64,000 nucleotides of DNA from Sporolactobacillus putidus (GCF_014647035.1 NZ_BMOK01000005.1:209407-273406), one strand, 5' to 3'. Shown: positions 33,968-43,808, counted from the stretch's first letter. Program-made: numbers and translations. Notes: a model not told the origin generated them from the sequence alone.

Positions 33968-35293
33968 ATGTTTCGAAAAACACTGATTAAGCTGACTGTC
34001 CTGAACTCCATCATTTTGATTTGTCTGATCAGTCTTCTTGGAGGAACGATCTATATTTATGAAAAAACCGTGCTCTATCAGGGAAGCGATCAAATTCTGA
34101 CCCGTGCTTCCGGGATTCTAAGTTCGCCTGAGGGCGGCACCTTGCTCCCGCACGATCCAAGGCTGCGTGATCCGAGGCTGAGTTTTGCCATTCTTAACCA
34201 AAATAATGAGGTTCTCTTCTCCAACAGGGTGGATTCTCTTAATACAGATACAATTAAGCCGTTTTTAACGAAGAAAACGGATCAAATTGTTGAAAAGAAG
34301 GTGGCCGGCTATTATTTTCACGTCCTGGTTGACAGGATCAATACGAATAAAACCGCGCTGACCATTTACTTTATTATTAATATCGATCCCGAACGAAATC
34401 TGCTGAATACACTGCTTTCGATTATTTTAGGTGGCATGGCCATTGGAACCCTGTTTTCTGTCGCGCTCGGCTACATCCTCGCGCGCTGGGCGCTCCGTCC
34501 GATCCGAAACGCCTGGGATAAACAAAACCGATTTGTTGCCGACGCTTCCCACGAACTGCGTACGCCTCTTTCTATTATTCAATTAAAGATTGAAGGACTG
34601 CTTAGACAGCCGAAGCGCCATATTCAGGATACCGGCGAAGATATTGCCGTGATGCTTGACGAAACCCGGCGCCTGTCCAAACTGGTCGGCAGTCTGCTGA
34701 CGCTCGCACGTTCCGATGCCAACCGCCTGGAAGTGAATCTCGAACCGCTCGACATGAAGCGTATGCTGAAAAAGGTAACGGAGCCTTTTGCCGAAATGGC
34801 CGATTTTGAGGGAAAGACGTTTATTCTGGAATTGGATAAGAAACCGATTATTATCAACGGCGATGAGCAGCGTATCCATCAGCTGCTGGTCATTCTTCTC
34901 GATAACGCGATGAAATTTACGAAAAAGGGCGGGGAAATTGCCGTCTCCTGCACCCAGGATTACAAAACCGTGACACTCAAGGTGTCGGACAGCGGGATCG
35001 GCATTTCAGAAAAGGACCTTCCGCACATTTTTGATCGCTTCTTTCAGGCGGATGCCTCGCGGACGGATCGAAAGGGAACCGGGCTCGGGCTGGCAATCGC
35101 CCAATGGATTGTTGAAAAGCATCGCGGCAGGATTGAAGTTGACAGCAAGCCGGGCGAGGGCACCGTCTTCACCGTGTACCTGCCCCTTATAAGAAAAGAG
35201 GATAGGACGCCGGAATTATTGAAGGCGGGAGAAAAAGTGAGACGGAACAATGACGAACCTGGAAAAGGAGAAGCCAATGAACAGTTATCATAA
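33968..35293 (+). CDS. Sensor histidine kinase
   Basis: 441-residue membrane kinase: helix 1 (about 10-30), an extracytoplasmic sensor of about 110 residues, helix 2 (about 148-170), HAMP-like linker, HisKA dimerisation domain with phospho-His near residue 196 ([14 protein letters not shown]), and ATPase domain with N box [12 protein letters not shown]1 DSGIGI and G2 GTGLGL. ATG 33968 begins MFRKTLIKL; its ribosome site is weak, so it probably depends on read-through from the regulator gene. The C-terminal 25 residues are charged, and their coding region overlaps msrA by 17 bases. Confidence 0.93.
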   Translation: MFRKTLIKLTVLNSIILICLISLLGGTIYIYEKTVLYQGSDQILTRASGILSSPEGGTLLPHDPRLRDPRLSFAILNQNNEVLFSNRVDSLNTDTIKPFLTKKTDQIVEKKVAGYYFHVLVDRINTNKTALTIYFIINIDPERNLLNTLLSIILGGMAIGTLFSVALGYILARWALRPIRNAWDKQNRFVADASHELRTPLSIIQLKIEGLLRQPKRHIQDTGEDIAVMLDETRRLSKLVGSLLTLARSDANRLEVNLEPLDMKRMLKKVTEPFAEMADFEGKTFILELDKKPIIINGDEQRIHQLLVILLDNAMKFTKKGGEIAVSCTQDYKTVTLKVSDSGIGISEKDLPHIFDRFFQADASRTDRKGTGLGLAIAQWIVEKHRGRIEVDSKPGEGTVFTVYLPLIRKEDRTPELLKAGEKVRRNNDEPGKGEANEQLS

Positions 35294-35810
35294 AGAAACA
35301 GCAACTTTTGCCGGCGGGTGCTTCTGGTGCATGGTCAAACCGTTTGATACACTGCCGGGTATTGAAAAAGTCGTCTCCGGATATATAGGCGGGAAGGTTG
35401 AGGCTCCGACCTACGAAATGGTCAAGTCAGGAACGACCGGCCATATGGAGGCGGTGCAGATCACCTTTGATCCGGACGTCTTCCCTTACGAGAAACTGCT
35501 CGAACTCTATTGGACACAAATCGATCCGACCGATGACGGAGGGCAGTTCTTCGATCGCGGCTCCAATTATCGGACAGCGATTTTTTATCATGATGAAGCG
35601 CAGAAAGCGTTGGCAGAACGGTCAAAGTCGGCGCTCGCTTCCAGCGGACGTTTTACAAAGCCGATCGTGACGCGCATTCTTCCGGCCGCACCCTTCTACC
35701 CGGCTGAAGAGGAGCATCAGAAATTTTATAAAAAGTACCCGGATCGATATGCGGCGGAGCGAAGTGAATCGGGCCGCGACACGTTTATCAAAGAAAAATG
35801 GGGCAGGTAA
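35277..35810 (+). CDS. msrA: Peptide methionine (S)-S-oxide reductase
   Basis: Repairs oxidised methionine in proteins. The catalytic motif GCFWC lies at residues 14-18 (nucleophile Cys15), with [25 protein letters not shown] following in the family manner. 177 residues from ATG 35277, which has AAGGAG about seven bases upstream; ATG 35250 is less likely. No MsrB domain is fused, and no msrB is next to it. Overlap with the kinase gene suggests that msrA is made with the two-component system, hinting that the stimulus includes oxidative or envelope stress. Confidence 0.95.
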   Translation: MNSYHKETATFAGGCFWCMVKPFDTLPGIEKVVSGYIGGKVEAPTYEMVKSGTTGHMEAVQITFDPDVFPYEKLLELYWTQIDPTDDGGQFFDRGSNYRTAIFYHDEAQKALAERSKSALASSGRFTKPIVTRILPAAPFYPAEEEHQKFYKKYPDRYAAERSESGRDTFIKEKWGR

Positions 35811-35845
35811 GATAAACTTATTTCTGTCCCTATGATATGAATGCT

Positions 35846-35874
35846 GAAAAGCCTCGTACGGGGCTTTTTATTGT
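35846..35874 (+). terminator. Terminator after msrA
   Basis: AAAAGCCTC pairs with GGGGCTTTT around GTAC, then Ts. It ends the efflux/TCS/msrA unit. Confidence 0.75.
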
Positions 35875-36077
35875 TTAGAAAATTATATCGACCGTCGCGA
35901 GAAAATATCAGCTTTCGTGGAATTAAACGGTTCGTCCTCAAAAAAATATCGGTCTTCAAAAAATTCTCTTTTGGGTGATTTGTTGCCAGGGGTTTGAATG
36001 CTTTTTATCGACTGAGTTAAATACGGCTCTTTTGCGAACAATAGCCCGTCCCCTGTTCAAAATAGTGAAAAGCCTGC

Positions 36078-36106
36078 TTGAAAAAACGAAAAGAGTATTG
36101 TAAACT
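36078..36106 (+). promoter_or_regulatory. Sigma-A promoter of the met operon
   Basis: TTGAAA (36078-36083), 17 bases, TAAACT (36101-36106), about 35 bases before the S-box. The stretch from 35875 to this point shows nothing else. Confidence 0.75.
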
Positions 36107-36140
36107 AGTCATCAACAATACAATAATTTCATAGTTAAGA

Positions 36141-36256
36141 TTCTTATCAAGAGAAGCCGAGGGACTGGCCCGATGACGCTTCAGCAACCGTTGCCTGATG
36201 GGGCGACAAGGTGCTAATTCCAGCAAGCATGGATTATATGCTTGAGGGATAAGAAG
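36141..36256 (+). promoter_or_regulatory. SAM-I (S-box) riboswitch
   Basis: P1 arms TTCTTATC and GATAAGAA close the domain. Inside are the S-box signatures AGAGAAGCCGAGGGACTGGC, GCAACC, and AAGGTGCTAATTCCAGCAAG. SAM binding favours the terminator that follows and shuts off the methionine genes. Confidence 0.97.
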
Positions 36257-36270
36257 AAAACAGCCAACCG

Positions 36271-36300
36271 GCCTTCTTCTTATCGAAGAAGGCTTTTTTT
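36271..36300 (+). terminator. S-box terminator
   Basis: GCCTTCTTC pairs with GAAGAAGGC around TTATC, followed by seven Ts. The 5' arm overlaps sequence complementary to the P1 side (CTTCTTATC), as expected for a switch. Confidence 0.93.
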
Positions 36301-36362
36301 GATATTGAAATTTCGGGGCCGGTCAGGGTTATTGATTATGGAACGGAAAGGGGAACAATCAG

Positions 36363-37484
36363 ATGACAGCTTACAAAACGGAAACGAAACTGACACAAAT
36401 TGGCAACGGTTTTGACGAACTGGGTGCCGTGAACGCGCCTATTTATCTATCGACTGCATATCGCCACGAAGGGATCGGCGTTTCAAAGGGGTATGATTAT
36501 ATCCGGACAGGAAACCCGACCCGGTCGATTCTTGAGAAAGCGATTGCCTCGATCGAAGGCGGAGAGGAAGGTTTTGCCTGTAGTTCCGGTATGAGTGCGA
36601 TCCAGCTTGTTTTTTCACTCTTTCAGTCCGGGGACCACATTATTGCCTCCAGAGATTTGTACGGCGGAACCTACCGTCTATTCGAAATCCTCGCCAGACA
36701 ATACCGCATCACATTCACCTACTGGGACGGCGCGAGTTATGAAAAACTGGCCTCCCTTGTAGAGCCGCAGACGAAAGCTATTTTTATTGAAACGCCAACC
36801 AATCCGCTGATGCGGGAAACAGACATATCCGAAGTCTCCTACATTGCCAGAAAAAATCATCTGCTTCTGATCGTTGACAACACATTTTACACCCCGGTGC
36901 TGCAGAAACCGATTGAAGAAGGGGCCGATCTGGTCGTGCACAGTGCGACCAAGTATCTGGGCGGGCACAATGATGTGCTGGCCGGCCTGGTTGTCTCCAA
37001 TTCCTCTGAAGTTACCGAGAAACTAAGGCTTTTCCATAATTCTTGCGGCCTCGTGCTTGATCCGTTCGATTCCTGGCTTCTGATCCGCGGAATGAAAACT
37101 CTGGCGCTGAGGATGAGGCAGCATGAGACCAATGCCAGGAGGATTGTCAGTTACCTGAATGATCAGCTACTCGTAACCCGGGTTCTTTATCCGGGCAAGG
37201 GGGGGATGGTCAGTTTTGAGCTCAGCAAAGAAATTTACGTTCAACCTTTTCTCAAGGCGCTGCGCTTGATTACCTTTGCGGAAAGCCTCGGGGGTGTGGA
37301 AAGCCTGATTACTTATCCCGCCACACAGACGCACGCTGATATTCCGGAGGCCGACCGTCTCAAGTACGGATTATCCAACTCGCTGCTGCGTCTGTCGACC
37401 GGGATCGAGCATCCCGACGATCTGATCAATGATCTGGATCAGGCTTTCCAATCCCTTAAAAAGGGTGTGGCGCTGCATGGCTGA
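36363..37484 (+). CDS. metI: Cystathionine gamma-synthase / O-acylhomoserine sulfhydrylase
   Basis: PLP-dependent Cys/Met metabolism enzyme joining O-acetylhomoserine with cysteine (or sulfide). 373 residues, the same as B. subtilis MetI. Motifs: SKGYDYIRTGNPTRS, and the PLP Lys near residue 197 in VVHSATKYLGGHND. First gene after the S-box. Overlaps metC by eight bases. The choice between cystathionine and homocysteine as main product cannot be told from sequence; B. subtilis MetI does both. Confidence 0.95.
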   Translation: MTAYKTETKLTQIGNGFDELGAVNAPIYLSTAYRHEGIGVSKGYDYIRTGNPTRSILEKAIASIEGGEEGFACSSGMSAIQLVFSLFQSGDHIIASRDLYGGTYRLFEILARQYRITFTYWDGASYEKLASLVEPQTKAIFIETPTNPLMRETDISEVSYIARKNHLLLIVDNTFYTPVLQKPIEEGADLVVHSATKYLGGHNDVLAGLVVSNSSEVTEKLRLFHNSCGLVLDPFDSWLLIRGMKTLALRMRQHETNARRIVSYLNDQLLVTRVLYPGKGGMVSFELSKEIYVQPFLKALRLITFAESLGGVESLITYPATQTHADIPEADRLKYGLSNSLLRLSTGIEHPDDLINDLDQAFQSLKKGVALHG

Positions 37485-38664
37485 CACATTCAGCTTTTCA
37501 ACAAAACTGATCAGGAAAACGGTGGCGGTCGATCCGCAGACTGGAGCCGCCAATGTCCCTATTTATCTGTCCTCTACTTTTCATCAAAAAGATTTTGATC
37601 ACTACGGAAAATACGATTACAGCCGTTCGGGCAATCCGACCCGCGAAGCTCTGGAGGAGGCCATTGCATCGCTGGAGGGAGGCGTGCGCGGATTCGCCTT
37701 TGCGTCGGGCATGGCCGCCATATCTTCGGCTTTTCTGCTCCTTTCAGCGGGGGATCACGCGGTCGTTCCGAAAAATGTGTACGGCGGGACGTTCCGGATT
37801 CTCACCCAGGTACTGAATCGTTTTGCCATCAGCTATACGTTTGTTGATACAACCGACCTTGAAGAGGTGGAGCGGGCGGTCAGGCCGAATACCAAAGTCA
37901 TTTACGTTGAGACACCTTCCAATCCTACACTCAAGGTAACGGATATTCGCGCGGTTTCCGAAATTGCCCGGGCGCACGGCTGTCTCACCTTCGTGGATAA
38001 TACATTCATGACTCCTGTGTTTCAGCGCCCGCTTGAGCTGGGCGCGGACCTCGTTCTGCACAGCGCGACCAAGTTTATTTCCGGTCACAGTGATGTTGTC
38101 GCGGGACTGGCCGTCGCGGGCAGCGAAGAACTCGCAGACAGACTTTATTTTTTACAGAATGCGATGGGCGCCATACTCGGCGTTCAGGATTCATGGCTTC
38201 TGCTCCGGGGACTGAAGACATTGGATGTCCGCATCCGCAAATCTGCACAGTCGGCGCGGATGATTGCCGAATTTCTTAAGACGCGGCGGGAAGTGCGTAC
38301 GGTCTATTATCCGGGCCTGCCCGGCCATCCGGGTTCGGCACTGCAGGCTCGGCAGGCGGAATCCGGAGGTGCCGTACTGTCTTTCGAACTGAAAAATGAA
38401 ACCTGCGCCCGGACATTTGTCGATCACGCCAGTCTTCCGGTCTTTGCCGTCAGCCTCGGCGCCGTCGAATCGATTTTATCTTATCCGCCGAGAATGTCCC
38501 ATGCGGAATTGTCCGGGGAGGAACGGGTCAAAGCGGGGATCGCAAGCGGACTGCTTCGCCTGTCGGTGGGTCTGGAAGACCCGGGCGATCTGATCCGGGA
38601 TTTTCAGGATGCCCTCGATGCGGTTCGGGAGAAAGAGAAACTGACAGTTAGGAGCGGAGAATGA
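37477..38664 (+). CDS. metC: Cystathionine beta-lyase
   Basis: Splits cystathionine into homocysteine, pyruvate and ammonia. 395 residues from ATG 37477. PLP Lys near residue 199 in VLHSATKFISGHSD; YDYSRSGNPTREALEE and FVDNTFMTPVFQRPLELGAD match the MetC branch of the family. The longer frame from 37429 lies in metI. Order metI-metC after an S-box repeats the B. subtilis arrangement. Four-base overlap with the next gene. Confidence 0.94.
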   Translation: MADTFSFSTKLIRKTVAVDPQTGAANVPIYLSSTFHQKDFDHYGKYDYSRSGNPTREALEEAIASLEGGVRGFAFASGMAAISSAFLLLSAGDHAVVPKNVYGGTFRILTQVLNRFAISYTFVDTTDLEEVERAVRPNTKVIYVETPSNPTLKVTDIRAVSEIARAHGCLTFVDNTFMTPVFQRPLELGADLVLHSATKFISGHSDVVAGLAVAGSEELADRLYFLQNAMGAILGVQDSWLLLRGLKTLDVRIRKSAQSARMIAEFLKTRREVRTVYYPGLPGHPGSALQARQAESGGAVLSFELKNETCARTFVDHASLPVFAVSLGAVESILSYPPRMSHAELSGEERVKAGIASGLLRLSVGLEDPGDLIRDFQDALDAVREKEKLTVRSGE

Positions 38665-40529
38665 TGCGCCCACCTATACTTGATGAACTACGGAAAAGAA
38701 TTTTGATCGGCGACGGAGCCATGGGAACACTTTTATATTCTTACGGCATCGACCGATGTTTTGAAGAACTCAATGTGTCCCACGCGGACGAGGTCAGGCA
38801 TGTGCATGAAGCTTACGTCAATGCCGGTGCGGATGTTATTCAGACCAACACATACGGAGCGAACGCGATCAAACTCGCCCGTTACGGACTGGAAAAGGAG
38901 GTCACCCGCTTCAATGCGGCAGCAGTGGAAATCGCAAAAAGCGCTGCTCGGGCGGAGACCTATGTTTTTGGGACAATCGGCGGCATCCGCGGTTTCCAGA
39001 AACAGTCTCTGGAACTGAGTGAAATCACGCGGAGCTTTCAGGAACAGGCGGACTGTCTGATTGAAAACGGCGTGGACGGTCTCCTGCTCGAAACTTATTA
39101 TGATTTCGATGAATTGCGGGAGGTGCTGAAACGCGCAAGAAAATCGACAGATAAACCGATCATTGCTCATGTGTCCATGCAGGAGCCCGGTATTCTGCTC
39201 AATGGCCTGCCGCTTGCCGACGCACTTAAAGAGCTGGAAGGCCTTGGCGCGGACATTGTCGGGACTAATTGCCGTCTCGGCCCGTTTCATATGATTCAGG
39301 CGCTTCAGGGAATTCCGCTGCCGAAGCGCGCATTCCTTTCCGCCTATCCGAACGGCAGTCTGCCTGACTACCGGGACGGCAAGCTGTATTATGAAACCGA
39401 ACCGGGTTATTTTAAAAAATATGCGGTTGACTTCCGCAATGAAGGAGTGCGGCTGCTCGGCGGGTGCTGCGGCACAACCCCGGTGCAGATCGAAGCTTTC
39501 AAAAACGGGATTGCCGAACTGGAGCCGCTTCAGACAAAAAAGGTAAAAAAGACCGCAACAATCGTTGTTGAACGGGGCGACAGTCAGCCTGAAACGCCCC
39601 TTTACGAGAAGGCTGTGAGCGGCCGTTCGGTATTTGTCGAATTCGATACGCCGCGGCATCTGAGCACGGCGCACTTTTTCAAAGGGGTCCGGGCCATCGA
39701 GGAGGCCGGTGCCGACGCGATCACGATGGCGGACAATTCACTTGCCTCGCCCAGGATCAGCAACGCGGCCATCGGCCACCTGATCAAAGAGCGGTTTTCT
39801 ATCCCGCCTCTCGTTCACCTGACATGCCGCGACCGCAATCTGATCGGTATCCAGTCACACCTGATGGGGCTTGACGTTCTTGGCCTGCACGACCTGCTGG
39901 TTGTGACCGGCGATCCGACAAAAATCGGCGATTTTCCGGGAGCCACGTCGGTTTATGATCTTTCATCGATGCAGCTGATTGAGCTGGTCAAGAAGTTTAA
40001 CCGCGGAATCTCCTACTCCGGCAAAAGCCTGAAGCATCCGACACATTTTCGTGTAGCAGCCGCTTTCAATCCGAATGTCCGCAATCTTGACCGCGCCGTA
40101 CAGCGAATGAAGCGGAAGGCGGAATGCGGAGCGGATTATTTTATCTCGCAGCCTGCATTCGACAAACAGCGCATCGCTGAAGTCAGTGCGGCAACTTCAG
40201 ACGTGTCCGAACCGCTTTACATCGGTATTATGCCGCTGACCTCGTCCCGGAATGCGGAGTTTCTGCATAATGAAGTGCCGGGTATCAGGCTGCCCGATAA
40301 TGTACGAAAGCGGATGGCGCTTGCCAAAAGCAAAGAAGAATCCATTCAGGCGGGAACGGAGATTGCCAAAGAACTTATTGATACTGCCATGGAACACTTC
40401 AGGGGCATTTATCTGATCACGACGATGGGGCACTATTCCGTAACGGTCGAACTGATCAAATACATTAAAGAAAAAGAACGTCTTCTAAGCCGCGCAGCCG
40501 CTGTCCGGAAAGCGGGCAGTCAGTCTTAA
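38661..40529 (+). CDS. yitJ: Bifunctional homocysteine S-methyltransferase / methylenetetrahydrofolate reductase
   Basis: 622-residue fusion. Residues about 1-290 are a zinc-dependent methyltransferase domain, with GDGAMGTLLYSYGI, GTNCRLGP and the zinc Cys pair LLGGCCGTTP. Residues about 315-610 are a MetF-like FAD TIM barrel (VFVEFDTPRH, LTCRDRN, LLVVTGDP, YFISQPAFD). Like B. subtilis YitJ, it can make the methyl donor and transfer it to homocysteine. Two ATGs (38661, 38664) are possible. Completes a metI-metC-yitJ path from O-acylhomoserine to methionine in one S-box operon. No MetE or MetH is in the window. Confidence 0.95.
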   Translation: MMRPPILDELRKRILIGDGAMGTLLYSYGIDRCFEELNVSHADEVRHVHEAYVNAGADVIQTNTYGANAIKLARYGLEKEVTRFNAAAVEIAKSAARAETYVFGTIGGIRGFQKQSLELSEITRSFQEQADCLIENGVDGLLLETYYDFDELREVLKRARKSTDKPIIAHVSMQEPGILLNGLPLADALKELEGLGADIVGTNCRLGPFHMIQALQGIPLPKRAFLSAYPNGSLPDYRDGKLYYETEPGYFKKYAVDFRNEGVRLLGGCCGTTPVQIEAFKNGIAELEPLQTKKVKKTATIVVERGDSQPETPLYEKAVSGRSVFVEFDTPRHLSTAHFFKGVRAIEEAGADAITMADNSLASPRISNAAIGHLIKERFSIPPLVHLTCRDRNLIGIQSHLMGLDVLGLHDLLVVTGDPTKIGDFPGATSVYDLSSMQLIELVKKFNRGISYSGKSLKHPTHFRVAAAFNPNVRNLDRAVQRMKRKAECGADYFISQPAFDKQRIAEVSAATSDVSEPLYIGIMPLTSSRNAEFLHNEVPGIRLPDNVRKRMALAKSKEESIQAGTEIAKELIDTAMEHFRGIYLITTMGHYSVTVELIKYIKEKERLLSRAAAVRKAGSQS

Positions 40530-40625
40530 GAACGGCACGATGAAACGTTTTCTTTGCAGGTGTTCAAGTGTGATGTGATAAAATTAATGAGACAGCTAGC
40601 TATCTTATGAAAAGAGGGTCTATCG

Positions 40626-40931
40626 ATGATTGAACACATCGTTCTGTTTAAATTCAGTGACGAAACAACGCAGGCGCAAAAAGAGGAAGGTGCGCGGCGC
40701 CTGCAGCATCTGATCCATGAATTACCCGGAATTCTTGATATTCAAGCCGGGCAGAATTACTCGACACGCGCCAAGGGCTACTCCATGGCGCTGACGGTCC
40801 GCTTCAGATCACAGGCTGATCATGAACACTACACACCGTCGCCGGAGCATCAGGCCGTGGTTTCTTATCTAAAAGAAGCCGGGCTGGTCGATACATTAGC
40901 CGTCGATTTTGAAATCCCGGATCCGGAATGA
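40626..40931 (+). CDS. Dabb (stress-responsive A/B barrel) family protein
   Basis: 101-residue single-domain protein of the dimeric alpha-beta barrel (Dabb) family: IEHIVLFKFSDETTQ at the start and YSMALTVRFRSQADHEHYTP in the middle are typical. Family members in plants are stress-induced; in bacteria the role is unknown. AAGAGGG precedes ATG 40626. Flanked by its own terminator. I looked for a sigma-B promoter upstream and found none convincing. Confidence 0.88.
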   Translation: MIEHIVLFKFSDETTQAQKEEGARRLQHLIHELPGILDIQAGQNYSTRAKGYSMALTVRFRSQADHEHYTPSPEHQAVVSYLKEAGLVDTLAVDFEIPDPE

Positions 40932-40957
40932 CACTCTGAGAGAAAAAGAAGATGACG

Positions 40958-41008
40958 AAAAACCGTCTGAATGGTGCGGAAAGATGGGTACATTCAGACG
41001 GTTTTTTT
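40958..41008. terminator. Strong terminator after Dabb gene
   Basis: AAAAACCGTCTGAATG pairs exactly with CATTCAGACGGTTTTT across a 17-base loop; seven Ts follow. It abuts repeat copy C. Confidence 0.93.
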
Positions 41009-41009
41009 G

Positions 41010-41160
41010 TACTATAAGAAATTATCGAATTTTTGAGGATTATCGTATAAGCGGCTGAACATAAGCGCCGCGTCCTGCGGCCTGTTCGGCATTAAGCCAT
41101 CCTGGCCCCCGCAACGAAGGCAACGCCCGCGCTATGTTCCTTTGGGCGGAGAAATTTTTA
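41010..41160 (-). repeat. Dispersed palindromic element, copy C (inverted orientation)
   Basis: The reverse complement reads TTAATGCCGAACAGGCCGCA, GGACGCGGCGCTTATGTTCA and CGCTTATACGATAATCC, and ends TTCTTATAGT, aligning with copies A and B over the core and AT-rich end. The distal part (GCAACGAAGGC) is more diverged. Lies before dctP. Confidence 0.8.
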
Positions 41161-41312
41161 AGATAAATAGTATGTTATATTAGACATACTATGGTATAAT
41201 AAATTCACAAAATGTTAACATTTTTGGGCTGCGGCCATTCGTTCAAAAGAAGCAGTTTGAACGAAGTGAAATGAAAGCGGTAACAAACAAGGGAAAAAGG
41301 GGAGAGATTTTC

Positions 41313-42626
41313 GTGCGGCTTTTAAAAAATTTAACTTTTCAAGTGATCGTGGCCATCATTTCAGGCATTCTTGTCGGCTTTTTCTGGCCGGGAATCGGCA
41401 CTCATCTGCAAGCGCTCGGCACCACGTTTATCAATGCGGTCAAGATGGTTATTGCGCCGATCATCTTTCTGACGATTGTTGTCGGTATTTCCAGAATGGG
41501 GAATATGAAAAAGGTCGGCAAGGTTGGCGGCAAGGCTTTGATTTATTTCGAAGTGGTGACGACGATCGCCCTGATCATCGGGCTTGTTGTCGTCCATCTC
41601 CTGCAGCCGGGGTCGGGTCTTGATCCTGCCAAGATGCCGAGCGGCGACGTCTCCAAGTTCACATCTGGCAGCAGCACGGGCATGAACTGGACGGAATTCT
41701 TTCTGAATATCATACCGAGCAACGTCATCGATGCGTTCGCCCGGGGCGATATCCTGCAGGTTCTTTTCTTTTCCGTTCTGTTTGGATTCGGACTTTCGGC
41801 TCTTGGCAAAAAGGGGCAGCCGCTCGTTGACTTTTTTGACCAGGTCTCTCAGGTTTTTTTCAAGATTATCGAATATATCATGTATGCGGCCCCAATCGGG
41901 GCATTCGGCGCGATGGCCTACACGATTAGCAATTTCGGGCTGCAGACGATCGGGCCGCTTGTTAAACTGATGATCTCTGTCTATGTGACCATGGCTCTGT
42001 TCATATTTGTCGTCCTGATGCTCATCTGCAAATTAGCCGGGTTTAATCTGTTTACTTATTTAAGATACATTAAAGACGAGATCCTGATTGTTTTCGGGAC
42101 GAGTTCTTCGGAAGCAGCGCTTCCACGTATGATGGATAAATTGGAGCGGCTGGGCTGCGAAAAATCAGTTGTCGGGCTCGTCATACCGGCCGGATATTCG
42201 TTCAACCTCGATGGAACATCGATTTATCTGACGATGGCTGTCGTTTTCCTGGCTCAGGTTTTCCACGTTCCGCTTGATCTGGGGCAGCAGATTGCGATTA
42301 TTCTTATTCTGATGCTGACGTCCAAAGGTGCCGCGGCGGTTACGGGCGGCGGATTCATCGTGCTGGCTTCGACATTGACCGCGATGCACGTGATCCCGAT
42401 TGCAGGACTCGGCCTGCTGCTCGGTGTCGATCGTTTCATGAGTGAAGCACGCGCGATTACCAATCTGATCGGAAACGGAATTGCCACAATCGTGATTTCC
42501 AAAAGTGAAAAGGCATTTGATAAAAAGAAGGAACAGCAGGCGCTCTATGCCATGCGCCACCCGGAGCAAGGCGGCGTTTTCCATGAAGGTCCTGTCTCTC
42601 CGGTGCAGAACGGTCCCTTGTCTTAA
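41313..42626 (+). CDS. dctP: C4-dicarboxylate / dicarboxylate-amino acid:cation symporter (DctP/DctA)
   Basis: 437-residue secondary carrier of the DAACS family for succinate, fumarate, malate and perhaps aspartate. Family hallmarks: MVIAPIIFLTIVVGI in the N-terminal helices, the Ser-rich re-entrant loop FGTSSSEAALPRM, GYSFNLDGTSIYLTMA, and GVDRFMSEARAITNLIGNG with the substrate-binding Asp, Arg and Asn. GTG 41313, eight bases after GGGGAGAG, matches the start of B. subtilis DctP; the frame from 41271 adds 14 residues without a ribosome site. No dctSR sensor genes are adjacent. Dicarboxylate specificity is more likely than glutamate from the SEARA motif. Confidence 0.92.
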   Translation: MRLLKNLTFQVIVAIISGILVGFFWPGIGTHLQALGTTFINAVKMVIAPIIFLTIVVGISRMGNMKKVGKVGGKALIYFEVVTTIALIIGLVVVHLLQPGSGLDPAKMPSGDVSKFTSGSSTGMNWTEFFLNIIPSNVIDAFARGDILQVLFFSVLFGFGLSALGKKGQPLVDFFDQVSQVFFKIIEYIMYAAPIGAFGAMAYTISNFGLQTIGPLVKLMISVYVTMALFIFVVLMLICKLAGFNLFTYLRYIKDEILIVFGTSSSEAALPRMMDKLERLGCEKSVVGLVIPAGYSFNLDGTSIYLTMAVVFLAQVFHVPLDLGQQIAIILILMLTSKGAAAVTGGGFIVLASTLTAMHVIPIAGLGLLLGVDRFMSEARAITNLIGNGIATIVISKSEKAFDKKKEQQALYAMRHPEQGGVFHEGPVSPVQNGPLS

Positions 42627-42662
42627 ACAGACTTGACTTCCCGTTCCTTCGCCGATATCATG

Positions 42663-42716
42663 AACTTGCACAAGATGCGGTACCTTAAAAAATCCGCGGA
42701 ACGTGCAAGTTTTTCA
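42663..42716. terminator. Terminator after dctP
   Basis: AACTTGCAC pairs with GTGCAAGTT; an inner GCGG/CCGC adds to the stem; Ts follow. Confidence 0.8.
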
Positions 42717-42807
42717 TTTTTCGGGCGAAGAAAATGGGTGTTAATCTTTTGGGTACTGCTTCAGGTCTTTCGATACTGAGCGCTTGAAACCCGGAAAGGA
42801 ATTCATC

Positions 42808-43707
42808 ATGAAACTGAAAAAAATCTTGCCGCTTGCCCTTGCCGCTGTTCTGGCAGCGAGCGGGTTCGGGCCGGAAAAAGCATTGGCCGATGCTGTCCCG
42901 GGGGATGTCGTGGTCACACTGGGTGCGGATCTGACACCCGCGCAGCGTACGTCTATTTTGAACGAGATGAGTGTCGACCCGCAGACGACAAAGATCATAG
43001 ATGTGACGAATAATGAAGAACACCAGTACTTGGATAAATATCTTTCACCGTCCCAGATCGGAACAAGGGCGATCAGCTCGTCGAAGATCACGCTTGGCCA
43101 GCCAGGTTCCGGACTGACGGCAAGTACAAATAACATCACATACGTGACAAAAGACATGTATATCAATGCACTAGCTACTGCCGGAGTCAAAGACGCGAAT
43201 GTCTATGTGACGGCCCCTTTTCCTGTATCGGGAACAGCCGCACTGACCGGCTTGATCAAGGCGTATGAGACGTCAACGGGAAAAGTCATACCGGAGGCGA
43301 ATAAGCAAGTAGCTAATGAAGAAGTCGTGACGACCGCCCAGCTGGGCAGTCAGCCTGGGATCGGAAAAGACAAGGCAACACAGCTTGTGACGGCGATCAA
43401 AGACAACATCGCAAAAAATGCGCCGAAGTCGCGGGCGGACATTGAAAAAATCGTTCGCGATTCCGCTCAGCAGGTCAATGTGAATCTGAGCGATGCCGAT
43501 GTACAGAAGCTTGTTGATCTTTTTGACAAGATGAGGAGCTTGAATATTAACTGGAATCAGGTCGGCAGCCAGATGCAGCAGCTGAAGGATCAAATCGGCC
43601 GAATGGCCAATTCGAGCCAGGCGAAGGGTTTCATGGCTCAGGTGCTCAGCGCCATCGGAAATTTTTTCAACGCGATATTCAACGCTCTGACTTCCCTTTT
43701 TAAGTAA
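42808..43707 (+). CDS. Secreted DUF1002 protein (YpuA-like)
   Basis: 299-residue exported protein: signal peptide MKLKKILPLALAAVLAAS with cleavage probably after ALA-DA (about residue 27), then a DUF1002 domain with VVTLGADLTPAQRTSILNEM and a C-terminal helical part rich in Gln. Similar to B. subtilis YpuA, whose function is unknown but which depends on sigma-M and so is tied to envelope stress. ATG 42808 follows AAAGGA; the frame from 42784 is too long. Stands alone. Confidence 0.9.
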   Translation: MKLKKILPLALAAVLAASGFGPEKALADAVPGDVVVTLGADLTPAQRTSILNEMSVDPQTTKIIDVTNNEEHQYLDKYLSPSQIGTRAISSSKITLGQPGSGLTASTNNITYVTKDMYINALATAGVKDANVYVTAPFPVSGTAALTGLIKAYETSTGKVIPEANKQVANEEVVTTAQLGSQPGIGKDKATQLVTAIKDNIAKNAPKSRADIEKIVRDSAQQVNVNLSDADVQKLVDLFDKMRSLNINWNQVGSQMQQLKDQIGRMANSSQAKGFMAQVLSAIGNFFNAIFNALTSLFK

Positions 43708-43781
43708 AAGCTTTGTTAAATTGGGCCGTTGACTTTTGAATCCGCACTTTTTTTAACAAATAAGAGAAAAATTTGTTTCAG

Positions 43782-43808
43782 GCGGCCGGCGTGAGGTCGC
43801 TTTTTTTG
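43782..43808 (+). terminator. Terminator after DUF1002 gene
   Basis: GCGGCC pairs with GGTCGC (one G-U) around GGCGTGA, then seven Ts. Confidence 0.7.

Noticed and set aside
38733-39674. 313-codon minus-strand frame inside yitJ
   Set aside because: Antisense of a well-conserved coding region; composition is low in likely protein motifs.
40540-40600. Sigma-B promoter for the Dabb gene
   Set aside because: GTTTTC is present, but nothing close to GGGTAT follows at the right distance.
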